Part shown: piece by piece, positions 52,530-64,000 of the stretch | How the letters are laid out: each line of letters begins with the position of its first letter | Numbering within the stretch: the stretch's first letter is position 1 | Assembly: GCF_002994745.2 (NCBI RefSeq) | Contig: NC_037094.1 | Coordinates: 5,006,001 to 5,070,000 of the forward strand | Direction: 5' to 3' | DNA: 64,000 bases | DNA from: Rosa chinensis | Lineage: Eukaryota; Streptophyta; Magnoliopsida; Rosales; Rosaceae | The notes under the pieces: generated by a model | Databases searched by the model: none | Told to the model about the DNA's origin: nothing | The model's input: the letters and a program-made list of their open reading frames with translations, nothing else | Translations under genes and position numbers: made by a program

Positions 52530-55500
52530 TAGAGAATTTCAGCTCCCAACACTTGTTCGTCATCTTCCTTTGGACGAAATGGATCTTTCCTTGCATCCAA
52601 ACTTCGACCGATCATGGGAGTGCTAGCAGGATGTGGTTTGTCCATGTTATATCGCCTGACTTTTGGACATAAGCAGATTGGTGGATTAATATTCCACAAA
52701 CTCGGTGTTCTAGTTCAAGGCCTAGATAGAATCGAGTTTTTCCAAGATCCTTCATCTCAAATTCCGATTTCAAGTAGCTCGCGGTTTCTCTTATTTCATC
52801 AAGAGTACCAGTTATGACATATACTACTATAATTTGCAAATCCGGAACTTGTTTTCTTTATGAATACGCAGGGGCATAATTCATCGTTCTTATATCCCTT
52901 CCCAATCAAGTAGTCACTTAGACGGGTATACCACATCCGTCTGAATTGTTTCAATCCGTAAAGTGAGCGTTTCAACTTAATTGCAAACGCACTCTGTGGT
53001 TTAGAGTCACTTGACTTGGGTAATGTAAGGCCATTAGGCACTTTTGATATATATCTCTGAATCTAGATCCCTATAGAGATATGCAGTAACTACATCCATG
53101 AGTTGCATTTCTAGTCCTTCGGAAATTACTAAGCTAACTAAGTAGCGGAATGTTATAACGTCCATTACGGGAGAGTATGTCTCCTCGTAGTCAATTCCAA
53201 GGCGTTGTGAGAAACCTTGCGCCACAAGGCTAGCCTTGTACCTCAGGACTTCATTCTTCTCATTACGCTTTCTGACAACAACTCATTTATGTCCTACAGG
53301 CTTTACATTTGGTGGGGTTAGCACTACCTGACCAAATACCTGTCTCTTTGTAAGAGAATCTAATTCTACCTGGATTGATTCTTTCCATTTAGGCCAATCT
53401 GCTCTTTGTTGACATTTTTCAACAGAGCGCGGCTCGATATCATCGTGCTCTATGATTCCTTGAGCAACAGTATATATCATCAATGTGTATGGAAGATCTT
53501 TCTATCAACTCATACGTACTCTCGTAATCCTTTGAGATTTCTTTGTTCTCTGGAATCATTTCAAACATCGGAGCGTCCTCCAGTATTGATTCATGGACAT
53601 AACTATAATCAGAGACAATCTCATGAGAGGGATTCTATACATTGATGATTGGTTTGTGCCTTACTCACCCTCTTCTTCCTTGGGTGAGTGTCAATCGAAC
53701 CAAGTGACCTCCCCCTCTTCCTTGGGGAGCCACGGCCTCAACCATACCTCCACTAAGTGCGGTTGCAGTGCCTCTATCTGTGGCACCGTGCCCCTTGTTG
53801 GGGACTTCTAACCTTGCAGGCACATTTGCAGCTGGTATATGTGATCTCGTCACTTTTACGATATCAGTAAACGCATCAGGCATCGAATCTGCTACGTTCT
53901 GAAGATCGATTATTCCTTTCACTTCACTTTCACTTTGTGAAGGGCGGGGATCAAAATGAGACAGAGTGGGGACAAACCACGATAATTCATGTCGTTCCCT
54001 TGGAAAATCCTTTTTCCTATCTCCCCCTAACGACGGGAAGACTGTCTCATCAAAGTGACAATCCGCAAATCTAGCGGTAGAGAGATCGCCTGTCAAGGTT
54101 TCCAAATAGCATATAATTGTTGGGGATTCGTATCCAACATAAATACTTAATCGTCTCTGAGGACCCATTTTGGTGCGCAGTGAGAGCGCAATAGGCACAT
54201 ATACTGCTCAACCAAATATGCTTAAGTGTGAAATGTCAGGCTCATATCCAGTTACCAACTGGTACGCAGATAATGGTTGGCTAGCTGTGGGTCTGAAACA
54301 AATAAGTAAAGCTGCGTGTAATATTGCATAACTCCATGCAGATATAGGTAGGTTGGTGCGCATAACCAATGCCCTAGCCACCATCTATAGCCTTTTGATG
54401 GTGGCTTCTGCGAGACCATTTTATGTATACACATGGGGTACAGGATGCTCTACATCGATCCAAATAGATATGCAATAATCATCAAATGCTTTTTATGTAA
54501 ACTCTCCAGCATTATCAAGCCGTATAGATTTGATAGGGTGATTAGGGTGGTGAGCCCTTAAACGTATAATCTGTGCTAGGAGTATTGCAGCATTTCTTGT
54601 GGACAATAAAACAACATGTGACCAGTTTGTCGAAGCATCCACCAGAACCATAAAGTACTTGAATGGTCCGCATTCTGGATGGATAGGTCCACAGACATTT
54701 CTTTGTATCCTTTGTAAGAATGGAATGTTTTGTTTTGTATCTTTAGCATAGGAATGTCTCGATCCTGTTTTTGCTAAAGATCAGGCTTTGCAAAACGAGT
54801 GACGTGCCTTTGAAATAGTCAATGAGGCATAATGGGAGGGAGGTAGTGCTTCTGGTACTTCATAAAGCAATGACTGCATTTGAGCAATCCTAGAATCGAC
54901 ACCTTGCAGTGTGGCGGATTTTTCTCCCATTTTTCACTCGAAAGAAGGGATGTCCGTGTGATTTCTTGAAAAATATGGATCATCATGTCACGACCTCGGT
55001 GCCATAGGCGGTCATGCAAAAGCCTGTATGAGTCAATGTCCCACATTTCATTGTTGGTGACAGTATAGGATTCAATGATCTAAATCGTAGGGAGGTACAG
55101 TCCACTAGATTGACTCATAAATTTCTCTAAGATGTGTTTCCTTCCACAGTCATTAGATGTAATATCAAGGTATTCAGTTCCATTCTCACGGTGTGTTTTT
55201 ACTGGATAATCGTTGGCACAAAAAGCTTTGAAACATTAACAAGGTTCGATTAGCTCTTGGTGCATATAGAGCGTCTGTGACTTGAATTGTTGCGCCATTA
55301 GGCAACAAAAATTTGGCAGTTCCTCGCCATTTTATTAGTTTTGATAATCCAATCATCGTAGTCACAGAGGAATTATAGGCTATTGGTTCAATGAATAATT
55401 GCCTATTTCTTAATATTGTGTGGGTAGTCCCACTATCATCTAAGCACTCAAGTTCTCCTCTATTCATTCCTACAAATAAATGGGAGGTATTTAGAAAATA

Positions 55501-55837
55501 TAACTCATATTCTTTAGAGTATTTCTATTTGCGTAGAATGGTATTCTTTTCATTCTAATAATTTTTCTCTAGATGTATTGCTTTACATCTTTATAGTGCT
55601 ATGTCGAACCATGTAAATATATGTATAGAAAATAAATTTAAATAAATTCAGTGCTTCAGAATAAAATTCGAAATTTATTAATAAGCCAACGATAATCAAA
55701 TCAAGGTCTTGTTCAGAAATCTTATTCATCAATCCATGATTGAAAATAAACTTTAAGACCAAATAATAGTCTAATTAAAAATGAGGCATTATGCCTTCAC
55801 AACTGTCTTTGGAAAATAAAAGGAATAAAGCAGATCA

Positions 55838-56748
55838 GTCAAGATTGAGAGCATCCATTGACTTAGCAAGTTCCTCTTTGCCATTAGAGTCTGAAACTGT
55901 AAGGTTGACGTCTAGGTCATGACCTCATTCTTCCATATAGTGAGCCACTTGTTCTTTAGACTCTCTATACCTCTTGTAATTGGTTGCTACTCTATTGTTT
56001 GCTTGGCAGTTCTTGTACCAATGCCCAATGAATCCACACCTATAGCATGGTTCATTGTCAACTCTTTCCTTTGGCATCTTGTTTCCATGATCCCCATGTC
56101 CCTTTTCACGTGGTGCATTGTTGCCACGTGGGTAGGGATTAACACGTCTAAACCTCCTTGCATTGGAGTTATTTCCACCTTTCATTTTTCCATAATTAGC
56201 CTCGGGAATTTTCTTTGTCCCATTGGGGTTTGATTGAAGGTTGTGATTCTTTTGTTGTCATAATCCAACTGATACTGGTTCGCTAGTATAAAAGCTGAAT
56301 TAGGAAAGGTGGTAAGAGTCTTGTAGATCATATCATCTTCTGTGATTTCCCTTCCACAGAAATTGAGACGTGCCTTTAAACGCAACATGTCCTTGTTGAA
56401 GTCATTGACCTTTTTATAGTCAAGCAAGCGGATTCCATTCCACTGAACAGCCAGTCCTCGGAGCAAAGTATCGTGAATGTTCCCAAAACGTCCTTTAAGG
56501 GCATCCCACAGTGCTTTGGGTGTCTTCAACTGAAGGTACTCCCAGCGTAGGCTAGGATCAATATGTCGCCGCAGAAAAATTAAGGCATATGCTTTCACCT
56601 TATTAGATAGGTCATCATCTTTGGGATCAGTAATGGTGGCAGTGTAGTCTTTTGCCACAAAGGCAGTTTCCATATCGGAAACCCAACGATGGTACTCAGG
56701 TCCTTCTGAGTCCAAGATGTCAAACTCAGGTCGAGTTGGATCAGCCAT
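55838..56748 (-). pseudogene. Copia C gag, one frame break
   Basis: Starts MADPTRPEFDILDSEGPEYH at 56748. The UBN2-type capsid region (KALWDALKGRFGN, DYKKVNDFNKDMLRLKAR, NFCGREITEDDMIYKTL) runs to a stop at 56182. The other frame, from 56185, carries the basic part and the zinc knuckle CYRCGFIGHWYKNC (near 56050). One frameshift therefore separates the capsid from the knuckle. It is clearly more distant from B's gag than A's is. Confidence 0.8.
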
Positions 56749-58456
56749 CTACATAAAACAAGAGAGAAGATATAAATTATGCAGTCATAAAGACATCCAC
56801 GTAAATTATTTTCCAAACGTATGAATTAGATTTCAAGACCAAGATTCGTAATGGTCACACATTTTTTTCGATGCTATGTGAAAATACTTTATCACAGTAA
56901 GTGTGTGTATAATGCGCATGAATTTGCATTATCATGGCCAAACGGTATTGATATGTTGCATTAAAAATAATCATAGCACATTTAAATATAGCATATAAAA
57001 ATAAACTACATGGCATGCTCAAATTTCACAAATATACAATAAATTATATATTACACATAATAATAGCAATAATATAGCATGCGTAAAATAAAATGTAAAC
57101 AATAGTAAAATACAAAGCATGCGTAGACATAATTTATATAAGCGTAAATAAAATAAAAACATGCTCAAAATTTCATAAATAATATATAACAATATATATA
57201 GATATATATGGCATGCTCAAAAATCAAATATATAATCATGGCTTAAAGATAATTATATAAAGCATAAATGACAAAGCATGCGTAAAATAATTAATATAAT
57301 CTAACTAAGCATGCTCGAAAAATTTATAATAAAAGCATAAACAATAAAATATATAGCATGCTCAAGAAAATAAATAATGAGAATTTACCATAGTATGAAA
57401 TTAAATAAATTAAAGAGAACATACTTGGTTTCGAAAAATAAAACAATCCTAGCGCACGCGCGTGTTGATGTAGGCGTGCGTAGCGATGATTTTGGGCTTA
57501 TGAAACTAGGCCGCTTCCTCTCCCTTTTCCGCAGTGGGATTTGTTTTTTTTTTTTTTTCTTTTTATTAGCCTGTTTTTTTTTTTTCTTTTTTCTTTCTTT
57601 TCTGGGCCGCAGGGCCTGTTTCTTTGCTTTTTTTTTCTCTGGGCTGCAGAGGCCTACTCTTTTTTCTTGGGCCGGGTCTTTACTTCGGCCCGGGTCATTT
57701 TTGCTCTCTCTCTCTTTTTTCTTTTTTTAATTTGGCCCGGGTCACACTGTTTTTTTTCTTCTTTGGGCCGGGTCTGATCTTTGAGCCCGGTCACCACTTT
57801 TTTTTTCTTCTCTGTTTCTCTTTGTTTTTTTTTCTCTTCCTCCTCCTTCGTGTCTTCTTCTTTCTGGTTCTCTCTGTTTGTTTTGCGGTTTGCAGGAAGA
57901 AGAAACTTCTTGCAGAAGCCGGTCTGGACGAGGGCGCTGGGGCTAGGCTAGGCCGGGGCTGGGCAGGGGCGCCGGGGCGGAGCTGGGACCGGTGCAGGAG
58001 ACAAGCGGATCCCGGCTGGCTAATCCGAGCGTTGGCGGAGGCGCTGCTACAGATGGGCTGCCGGATTCTGTGCTGGGATCGGCGCTGTGGGCTGGCCGCG
58101 TGGGTAGGAGGACGGACTAGGCTGGAGCAGGGCTGCAGGTTGAGATCGGTGCTGCTGGTCGGTTTGGATCGGTGCAGTGATGGGATTTGGTTGAGGCCGG
58201 CTGGAATGGTTGGTCAGCCGGTGTTACAAGCTCAGGGGGCGGTCTGGGAGAGCAGGAGGTGGCTAGGCATGGCTTGCGGTCCCCGATCTGGTCGGAGGCT
58301 TGACTGGTGCCCGGCCGGGGAGAGAAGAAGAAGGATATTTTTTTTTTTTTGTAGCGGCAGAAGAAAAAGTTTTTTTTTTTTTAGGGTTTGGGTTTATTTC
58401 TTTTGAAAACTAGGTTTTTTTTCTCTTGGCTATTTGCTCTGAGCGTGCTGATAACG
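56749..58456 (-). repeat. Leader of copia C with spaced GCATGC motifs and T-rich/GC-rich blocks
   Basis: The AT-rich half (about 56990-57370) has eight CATGC(T/G)-type motifs, seven of them GCATGC, followed alternately by TCAA or GTAA and spaced 35-65 bp apart. The other half (57480-58400) is GC-rich with T-runs on the plus strand. A 260-codon plus-strand open frame there is antisense to the element, low-complexity (Phe, Leu, Ser, then Gly/Arg) and not supported as a gene. Confidence 0.7.
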
Positions 58457-58649
58457 TGTAAAAGTAAAAATGGATTGGAATTGGTCTACTCATTTCATTC
58501 ATAACCCCTTTATATAGGGATAGGATTACAACGGAAATATCAATTACATTGATGATACTACATGCTGATTGAGCTGTGATTTGTAATTGCTTGATTCCCT
58601 ATTCGTCTGTTTCTTTGACGAAGGCACATAATGTGCTTTTCCTTTAACA
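58457..58649 (-). repeat. 5' LTR of copia C (193 bp)
   Basis: Pairs with 50066-50258. It ends at ACGTTATCAGCACG on the minus strand and is followed on the right by the TCCGG duplication. About seven of 193 positions differ from the other LTR. Confidence 0.92.
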
Positions 58650-58654
58650 TCCGG

Positions 58655-59584
58655 GTAATTTTAACGAGAATTTTATCATATGCTCAAGGAAAAACACAAA
58701 TAAGAAAATTATAATTTTGGCTTTATTATTATATTTTCTCAACAACAACAAAAAGTAAAAGTTACCATATCTCTACTGATATTGGCCAAAAAAGAGTAAA
58801 AAGTTACCGATATAGTTTGAGGTGGTAATTATATCCTAAATCGTATTATGAGACAGATACTTCTGAAGGTTTCGTTAAATCATCATAACAAAAACTATTT
58901 TTTCTTTGCACTAAGACATGGTATGAAACCACATGTAAATATTCTTTATCGGCACATTGACAACAATACCATACAACATACTATTGAAGAACCAAATAAT
59001 TCTCAAAACTGTGGATTATAGAACTCTAAGGTCATTTGGCCATGCAAGTGAGGCTAATGGTGCCTCATCGATCAAGATTAAGCACATTGAAAGATCAAAT
59101 TATATTAAATCGTACCGTGAAAATAGATAATTTTGAGAATCTCGTTAGATCATTATAATTAACGATGACGAAGATTGTATTTTTTCTTTACACTAAGACA
59201 TAGTAAGAAACCACATATAAATATTTTGATCGGCACATTGATAACAATATCATACCGTTGAAGAGCCAAATAGTCCTCAAAATTGTGGCATATAGAATTG
59301 TAAAGTCATTTGGCCATGCAAGTGAGGCTAGTGGTGCCTCCCCTAGCAAGGTCAAGCACATTGAAAGATGTTGTATATTTTTTAAATAATATGAGAACCA
59401 ACCAACCAAACTTAAAAAAAAAAAAATGGTCGAAATCATGATTTTCCACAAAAAATTGTGGATTTACAGCACATAATTTTTTAGCCAAAATTACATATTC
59501 TTAGTTTCTCACTATAACTAGTATACCTCTAAATTATGACTTTTAAGTCATTTTAGAATTGACAGAACTTAAAAATCTTGACTT
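58655..59584. other. Spacer between copia C and copia D
   Basis: AT-rich, without a gene. Most of it is the diverged tandem duplication described separately. TTTAGCCAAAATTACATATTCT and the rest are unremarkable. Confidence 0.4.
58811..59375. repeat. Diverged tandem duplication, period about 275-282 bp
   Basis: The blocks CACTAAGACATGGTATGAAACC and CACTAAGACATAGTAAGAAACC (58910, 59191), ATCGGCACATTGA, and TCATTTGGCCATGCAAGTGA (59032, 59306) recur in the same order. Small indels change the spacing. The unit is non-coding, AT-rich and of unknown origin. Confidence 0.8.
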
Positions 59585-59802
59585 TGTTGTACAGAAACTG
59601 AATTTGAGAGGAATTTGCTGTGTATTCTCATTGATAATAGGGGCCTCTTTATATAGAGGATTACAATGCATAGAATCTCAATCATACAAGGAAAGTAATC
59701 GTACATTGATTAGGAATCTAGATCCTCCAAATTTAACCCTATTACCACTACAGCAAGTAACCTAGAGTTAGGGCCAAACACAAATTAGGGTTTACTTGAA
59801 CA
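59585..59802 (-). repeat. 3' LTR of copia D (218 bp)
   Basis: Minus strand TGTTCAAGTAAACCC...TTCTGTACAACA, preceded by the polypurine tract. It shares blocks with the LTR of element A, not with B or C. The inner boundary is sure; the outer one (59585) is set by the TG...CA rule. Confidence 0.8.
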
Positions 59803-59993
59803 CTCCCCCTTGTGTTGCCCAAAAGTGGTGCTTCTCTCGTTGCCTCGTTAAAAACCTTGCCGAGTAACAAAAACCTAATGGGACAAAAATAACCTCGGTC
59901 GAAGGGGAAAAAGAGTACAGCACACCCTTCACGATCCGAGACGAACATGTAGACATCTCTCCCTGATGTCTGCGCCTCCCCCTGATGACTACG

Positions 59994-62900
59994 ATCATAG
60001 GAGTTCAAATAATTTCCGCAAGCCAATTCTTGCCACATGTTTCTCGAATGTGGATTTGAGCAATGACTTAGTAAACAAGTCTGCCACATTGTCCTCAGAT
60101 CGAACATGGTTCACTTTGATCTTGAGGAGCTTCTGTGTTGTTGCTGATTGTAGAAGAATTTAGGCGATATGTGCTTGGTGTTGTCGCCTTTGATGTAGCC
60201 TTGCTTCATTTGTTCAATGCAAGCACCATTATCCTCATAAATGCTAGTTGGCTCATCTGTGGTAGACTTCAGACCACAATTGCTTCGAACATGCGTAACT
60301 ATGGATCTAAGCCATATACATTCACGAATTGTTTCGTGAAGAGCAATAATCTCTACATGATTCGAAGAGGTAGCGACTAACCAGTTTGGGAAAACATAAC
60401 CAGTTTGGGAGCGACCTTTGTGTGGGTCAAAGAGGTACCCAGCATCAGCAAAACCTTCTAAAACACTTATATCATTTTGAGGTGGGGAGAGGGAACGTTG
60501 TCCACCATATGTGGCGTCCCTGACACTAGATGGGTCCGAATCCATCTTCTCTTTGTAGGGATAGAACAAGCCCATATCGATCGTACCACTTAGGTATCGA
60601 AAGATATCTTTAACACCAGTCCAATGGTGTCATGTTGACGCAGAACTATATCTAGCTAGCAAGTTCACAGCGAATGAGATATCCGGTCTTGTGCATTATA
60701 CTAAGTACAATAATGCGCCTATTGCACTTAGATAGGGCACTTCTGCCTTTAGCACTTCTTCGTCGTCATCTTTTGGACGGAATAGATCCTTCTTTGGATC
60801 AAGACTACGGATGACCATTGGGGTGCTTGAAGGCTTAATCTTATCAGTGTTGAAAAGCCTAAGCATCTTTTGGGTATAAGCTGATTGATGAATCAGGATA
60901 CCATCTCTACGGTGCTCAAGTTCTAAACCGAGACAAAATCGTGTTTTCCCAAGATCTTTCATCTCAAACTCGGATTTCAAGTATTCAGCGGTTTCCCTTA
61001 ACTCTTTAAGGGTGCCAATTATGTTCATGTCATTGACATAAACTTCTACTATTGCAAATCCGGAATTTGTCCTTTTTATGAACACACATGGGCATAGTTC
61101 ATTATTGACATATCCCTTTCCAATCAAGTAGTCACTTAGACGGTTATACCACATCCGTCCGGATTGTTTCAATCCATATAGTGAGCGTTTCAATCTAATT
61201 GCAAACGCGCTCCGTGGTTTGGAGCCACTTGATTTGGGTAGCTGAATTCCATCTGGAACTTTCATGTATATTTTCGTATCTAGATCCCCATATAGATACG
61301 CTATGACCACATCTATAAGCTGCATGTTCAGTTTTTCGAAAACTACCAAACTGACAAGGTAGCGGAACGTTATGACGTCCATTACGGGAGAATAGCTCTC
61401 ATCGTAGTCTATTCCAGGGCATTGTGAGAATCCTTGGGCCACAAGGAGAGCTTTGTACCTTACAATCTCGTTTTTCTCATTACGCTTTCTAACGAATACC
61501 CATTTGTGACCAACTGGTTTGGTGTTGGGCGGTATTGGTACAACATTGCCAAATACCTTTCTTTTCTCTAGAGAATCAACTTCTGCCTGGATCGCATCTT
61601 TCCATTTTGGCCAGTCAGCTTTACGTTGGCATTCATCAACGAAACGTGGTTCGATGTCATCGGTCTCAATAATCTCACGCGCTACTGAATACGCGAATAC
61701 ATCATCAATGATGATGGAGTTTCTTTCCCACGTCCCATGTACACTAGTGTAATTAACAGAGATCTCTACATTCTCAGGGATAGGTTCTGACATTGAGGCA
61801 TCCCCCAATGATGTCTCTTAGACATAACCATAATCTGGAACATTCTCACGGGACAGATTTTAAGTATCGATGATCAAAGGATTTGTTTGTGCCTCATTCG
61901 CTCTCTTTCTAGGGCTAGTATCCTTCAAACCAATCGGTCTAGCGCGCTTCCTTGAGGGACATGCTGCCATAGAAGCCATATCATTGCCATTTTGGGCAAT
62001 GGCGCCATCTCCTAGTGTCACAGGAGTGGCGTTATGTCCATTATTTGGGACATCAATCCTTGCAGGCACGTTTACAGCAGGTATGTGTGATCTCGTCACT
62101 TTGGCAACATCAGAAAACGCATCAGGCAGAGTGTCTGCTACGTTCTGGAGCTCGATTATTCTTCACACTTCAAGTTTGGACTGTGCGGTACGGGGATCGA
62201 GATGAGACATAGTGGAGACGGACCACGACAATTCCTGTCGTTCCTATTGAACATATGTGTTCTTATCTCCCCCTAACAATGGGAAGACTGTCTCATCAAA
62301 GTGACAATCCGCAAATCTAGCGGTAAAGAGATCGCCTGTCAAGGGTTCAAGATAGCGGACGATGGTTGGAGATTCATGTCTAACGAAAATGCCCATTGGT
62401 CGTTGTGGATCCATCTTAGTACGCTGTGGCGGCGTAATAGGCACATAAATGGCACACCCAAAAATGCATAAGTGCTAGACATCAGGCTCGTATCCAGTCA
62501 CTAGCTATAACGCAGAGTAAGATTGGGTTGCAGTGGGTTATAGACGAATTAGCATCGCTGCATGCAATATTGCATATCCCCAAGAAGAAACAAGGAGGTT
62601 GGTGCGTATAACCAACGTCTGTGCTATCATCTGTAGTCGTTTGATAGCAGCTTTTGCGAGACCATTTTGGGTATGAACATGGGAAACTGGATGCTCTACA
62701 TCAATCCCCAGTGACTTGCAATAGTCATTGAACGTTTTCGATGTAAACTCCCCAGCATTATTAAGTCGAATCGACTTAATAGGATGATCTGTGTAGTGAG
62801 CCCGTAGACGGATAATCTGGGCGAGGAGTTTAGCATAAGTAGCATTTCGAGTGGACAACAGTGCGACATGTAACCAGCGTGTTGACACACCAACCAATAC

Positions 62901-63881
62901 CATAAAGTATTTAAAAGGTCCGCATGATGGTTGAATTGGTCCACAGATATCCCCTTGGATTCTCTGTGAGAACGGAATGAGTATTTTAGGATCCTTTGGG
63001 TAGGACGGTCTCGGTCCTAATTTCCCAAAGGAACAGGCTTTGCAAAATGAGCGAGGGGCATTAGAAGCAACCAATGAGGATTTTAGTTGGGCATGAGCGT
63101 CCATAGTGCTATTCGAAGCAAAATGTGTGACTACATCTCCCATCATGGCATTAGAGCCATGGAAATTGGTGTGTGTGGCATCATGGCCACGAGGAGAGGC
63201 AACCATGGCGCCATGCTCATGGTTAGCGCCATTGATGGAGTCATCACATGGGACTTGGGAAGCCCTATGGCGCCCCAAGACTGCTACAGCGCCAGAAGCT
63301 GCAATTGTTGCGGTCTTGCTAAGTCTAAGAATCAATTTTCGATTCTTGCTTCTTCTCACTCTGAAGAATGGATGTTAGTGTGAAGTCTTTAGTATACGGA
63401 GCATCATGTCACGACCAGGTTGTCCTAGTCGGTCATGCCAAAGCCAATATGTGTCTGAATCCAAGAGATCTTCTCTTATGACATTATTGGATTCAATTGG
63501 TCGAATTGTAGTGACATAAAGTCCACTAGATTGACACATAAGTTTCTTTAAGATGCGCTTTCGTCCTCAATCATTAGAGGTAATGCAAAGGAACTCCTTT
63601 CCGTTCTCATTGTGCGTTTCCGCATGGAATCTGTTGGCTCTAATATCTTTAAAGCTCAATAAGGTTCGATTTGCCTTAGGAGCGTAGAGAACTTCAGTGA
63701 CTTTAATCAAGGTGCCATTTGGCAATAGGAATTAGGCCATTCCATGTCCTTGAACTAAACCTGATGGCCCAGCAATTGTAGTCACAAAGGAATATGTAGG
63801 CAACATCTCTAAGAATAATTGCCTATGTCGTAGAATGGTGTGCGTAGTCACACTATTCACAAGACATTGTAGTTCATGCAT
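59994..63881 (-). pseudogene. Copia D pol with catalytic substitutions
   Basis: Order and length as in B's pol. From 63881 it reads MHELQCLVNSVTTHTILR: the protease Asp (DS in B) is Asn. Integrase fragments (63359-62538) keep GDICGP, but the second catalytic Asp is Asn (RLNNAGEF) and the Glu is Lys (GLAKAAIKR). The RT motif is YVND instead of YVDD (61808-60696 fragment). RNase H (60575-60111) keeps GFADAGY but lies in another frame and is frameshifted at its end. All four active-site changes are G-to-A in the sense strand. No active enzyme is possible. Confidence 0.88.
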
Positions 63882-64000
63882 TCCTAAAAGAAAAGCTCAT
63901 AATTAAAAAGGAGTCATAAAGAAAAGCACTCAACTTTTATTAATAAGCCAAACAGAATTACATCATCGTTTCTTTGACCAAAGAAAATCTAATCCAATAA

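Larger units (their letters stand above)
50464..55467 (-). pseudogene. Copia C pol pseudogene (interrupted by a MULE)
   Basis: Starts MNRGELECLDDSGTTHTILR at 55467 (protease DSG present). It continues with a GAG-pre-integrase piece near 55046, integrase fragments between 54819 and 54250, the linker (54198-53665), RT (53483-52612) and, beyond the inserted MULE, RNase H (51129-50464). Several frameshifts break it. The RT active site reads VVYVITGT where intact copies read VAVYVDDMNIIGT, so the catalytic aspartates are deleted. No functional enzyme. Confidence 0.85.
50066..58649 (-). mobile_element. Copia element C, complete ends, TSD TCCGG
   Basis: An 8.6 kb minus-strand copia element with 193-bp LTRs at both ends and the perfect 5-bp duplication TCCGG (50061-50065 and 58650-58654). 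On the minus strand it has the 5' LTR at 58457-58649, CGTTATCAGCACG after it, a 1.7 kb leader, gag (56748-55838), pol (55467-50464), the conserved 3' block and a polypurine tract AAGAGGGAG before the 3' LTR. The LTRs differ at about seven positions, and pol is broken and interrupted by a MULE, so it is older than element B. It lies just upstream of TFIIE-alpha copy 2, in the same orientation as that gene. Confidence 0.93.
59585..64000 (-). mobile_element. Copia element D, 3' part only (runs off the window)
   Basis: Minus-strand copia element: 3' LTR (59585-59802), polypurine tract AAGGGGGAG, the conserved 3' block, then pol (63881-59994). The gag-pol spacer starts at the right edge, as in element B. 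Gag and the 5' LTR lie outside. The coding sequence is close to element B (about 90 percent by eye in RNase H), but the LTR belongs to the unrelated A type. Point mutations and small indels inactivate it. Confidence 0.9.

Noticed and set aside
57624..58406. 260-codon plus-strand open frame
   Set aside because: Antisense to the leader of copia C, with low-complexity Phe/Leu/Ser then Gly/Arg composition; no domain.
1..64000. Search for CRISPR arrays, rRNA or tRNA genes, bacterial operons or phage modules
   Set aside because: None seen; tandem repeats found are minisatellites, and gene structures are eukaryotic.

Overview
The window is nuclear DNA of a flowering plant, most probably a eudicot. 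Genes contain GT-AG introns, intergenic DNA is AT-rich, and the repeats (Ty1/copia elements, MULEs, hAT- and PIF-like MITEs) are those of plant chromosomes. A Rosaceae origin is my impression from the repeat families and is not proven. There are no bacterial-type operons, rRNA genes, tRNA genes or CRISPR arrays that I can support.

Layout. 1-7913: the end of one LTR retrotransposon abuts a decayed minus-strand copia element (A), which carries a 1.5 kb solo LTR flanked by a 5-bp duplication. 8205-9752: a MULE with a 9-bp target duplication that carries fragments of an EFL1-like GTPase gene and a PPR gene. 9760-18600: mostly gene-poor, with a PIF-like MITE, a 1.1 kb MULE, a hAT-like element and one unrecognised ORF pair. 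18606-19067: an intronless gene for a small plant protein resembling the UCP031279 family. 19.6-21.7 kb: a 122-bp tandem array, a MITE and a foldback element. 23604-25827: a MULE with about 350-bp inverted repeats that hosts a complete processed retrocopy of DSS1/SEM1. 26.5-29.4 kb: two poly(A)-tailed retroposons, one with a frameshifted DUF4283/zinc-knuckle protein. 29520-36770: a nearly perfect copia element (B). 38401-38709: a CLE peptide gene. 41603-49942: two tandem TFIIE-alpha genes on the minus strand, the upstream one truncated at its C-terminus. 50066-58649: a third copia element (C), inserted 124 bp upstream of the second TFIIE-alpha start codon and itself interrupted by another gene-capturing MULE. 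59585-64000: part of a fourth copia element (D) with mutated catalytic codons.

The probable functional host genes are the UCP031279-like gene, the CLE gene, TFIIE-alpha copy 1 and possibly copy 2. The DSS1 retrocopy has an intact frame and may or may not be expressed. Most of the rest is layered mobile DNA, and the nesting order can be read from intact target-site duplications.
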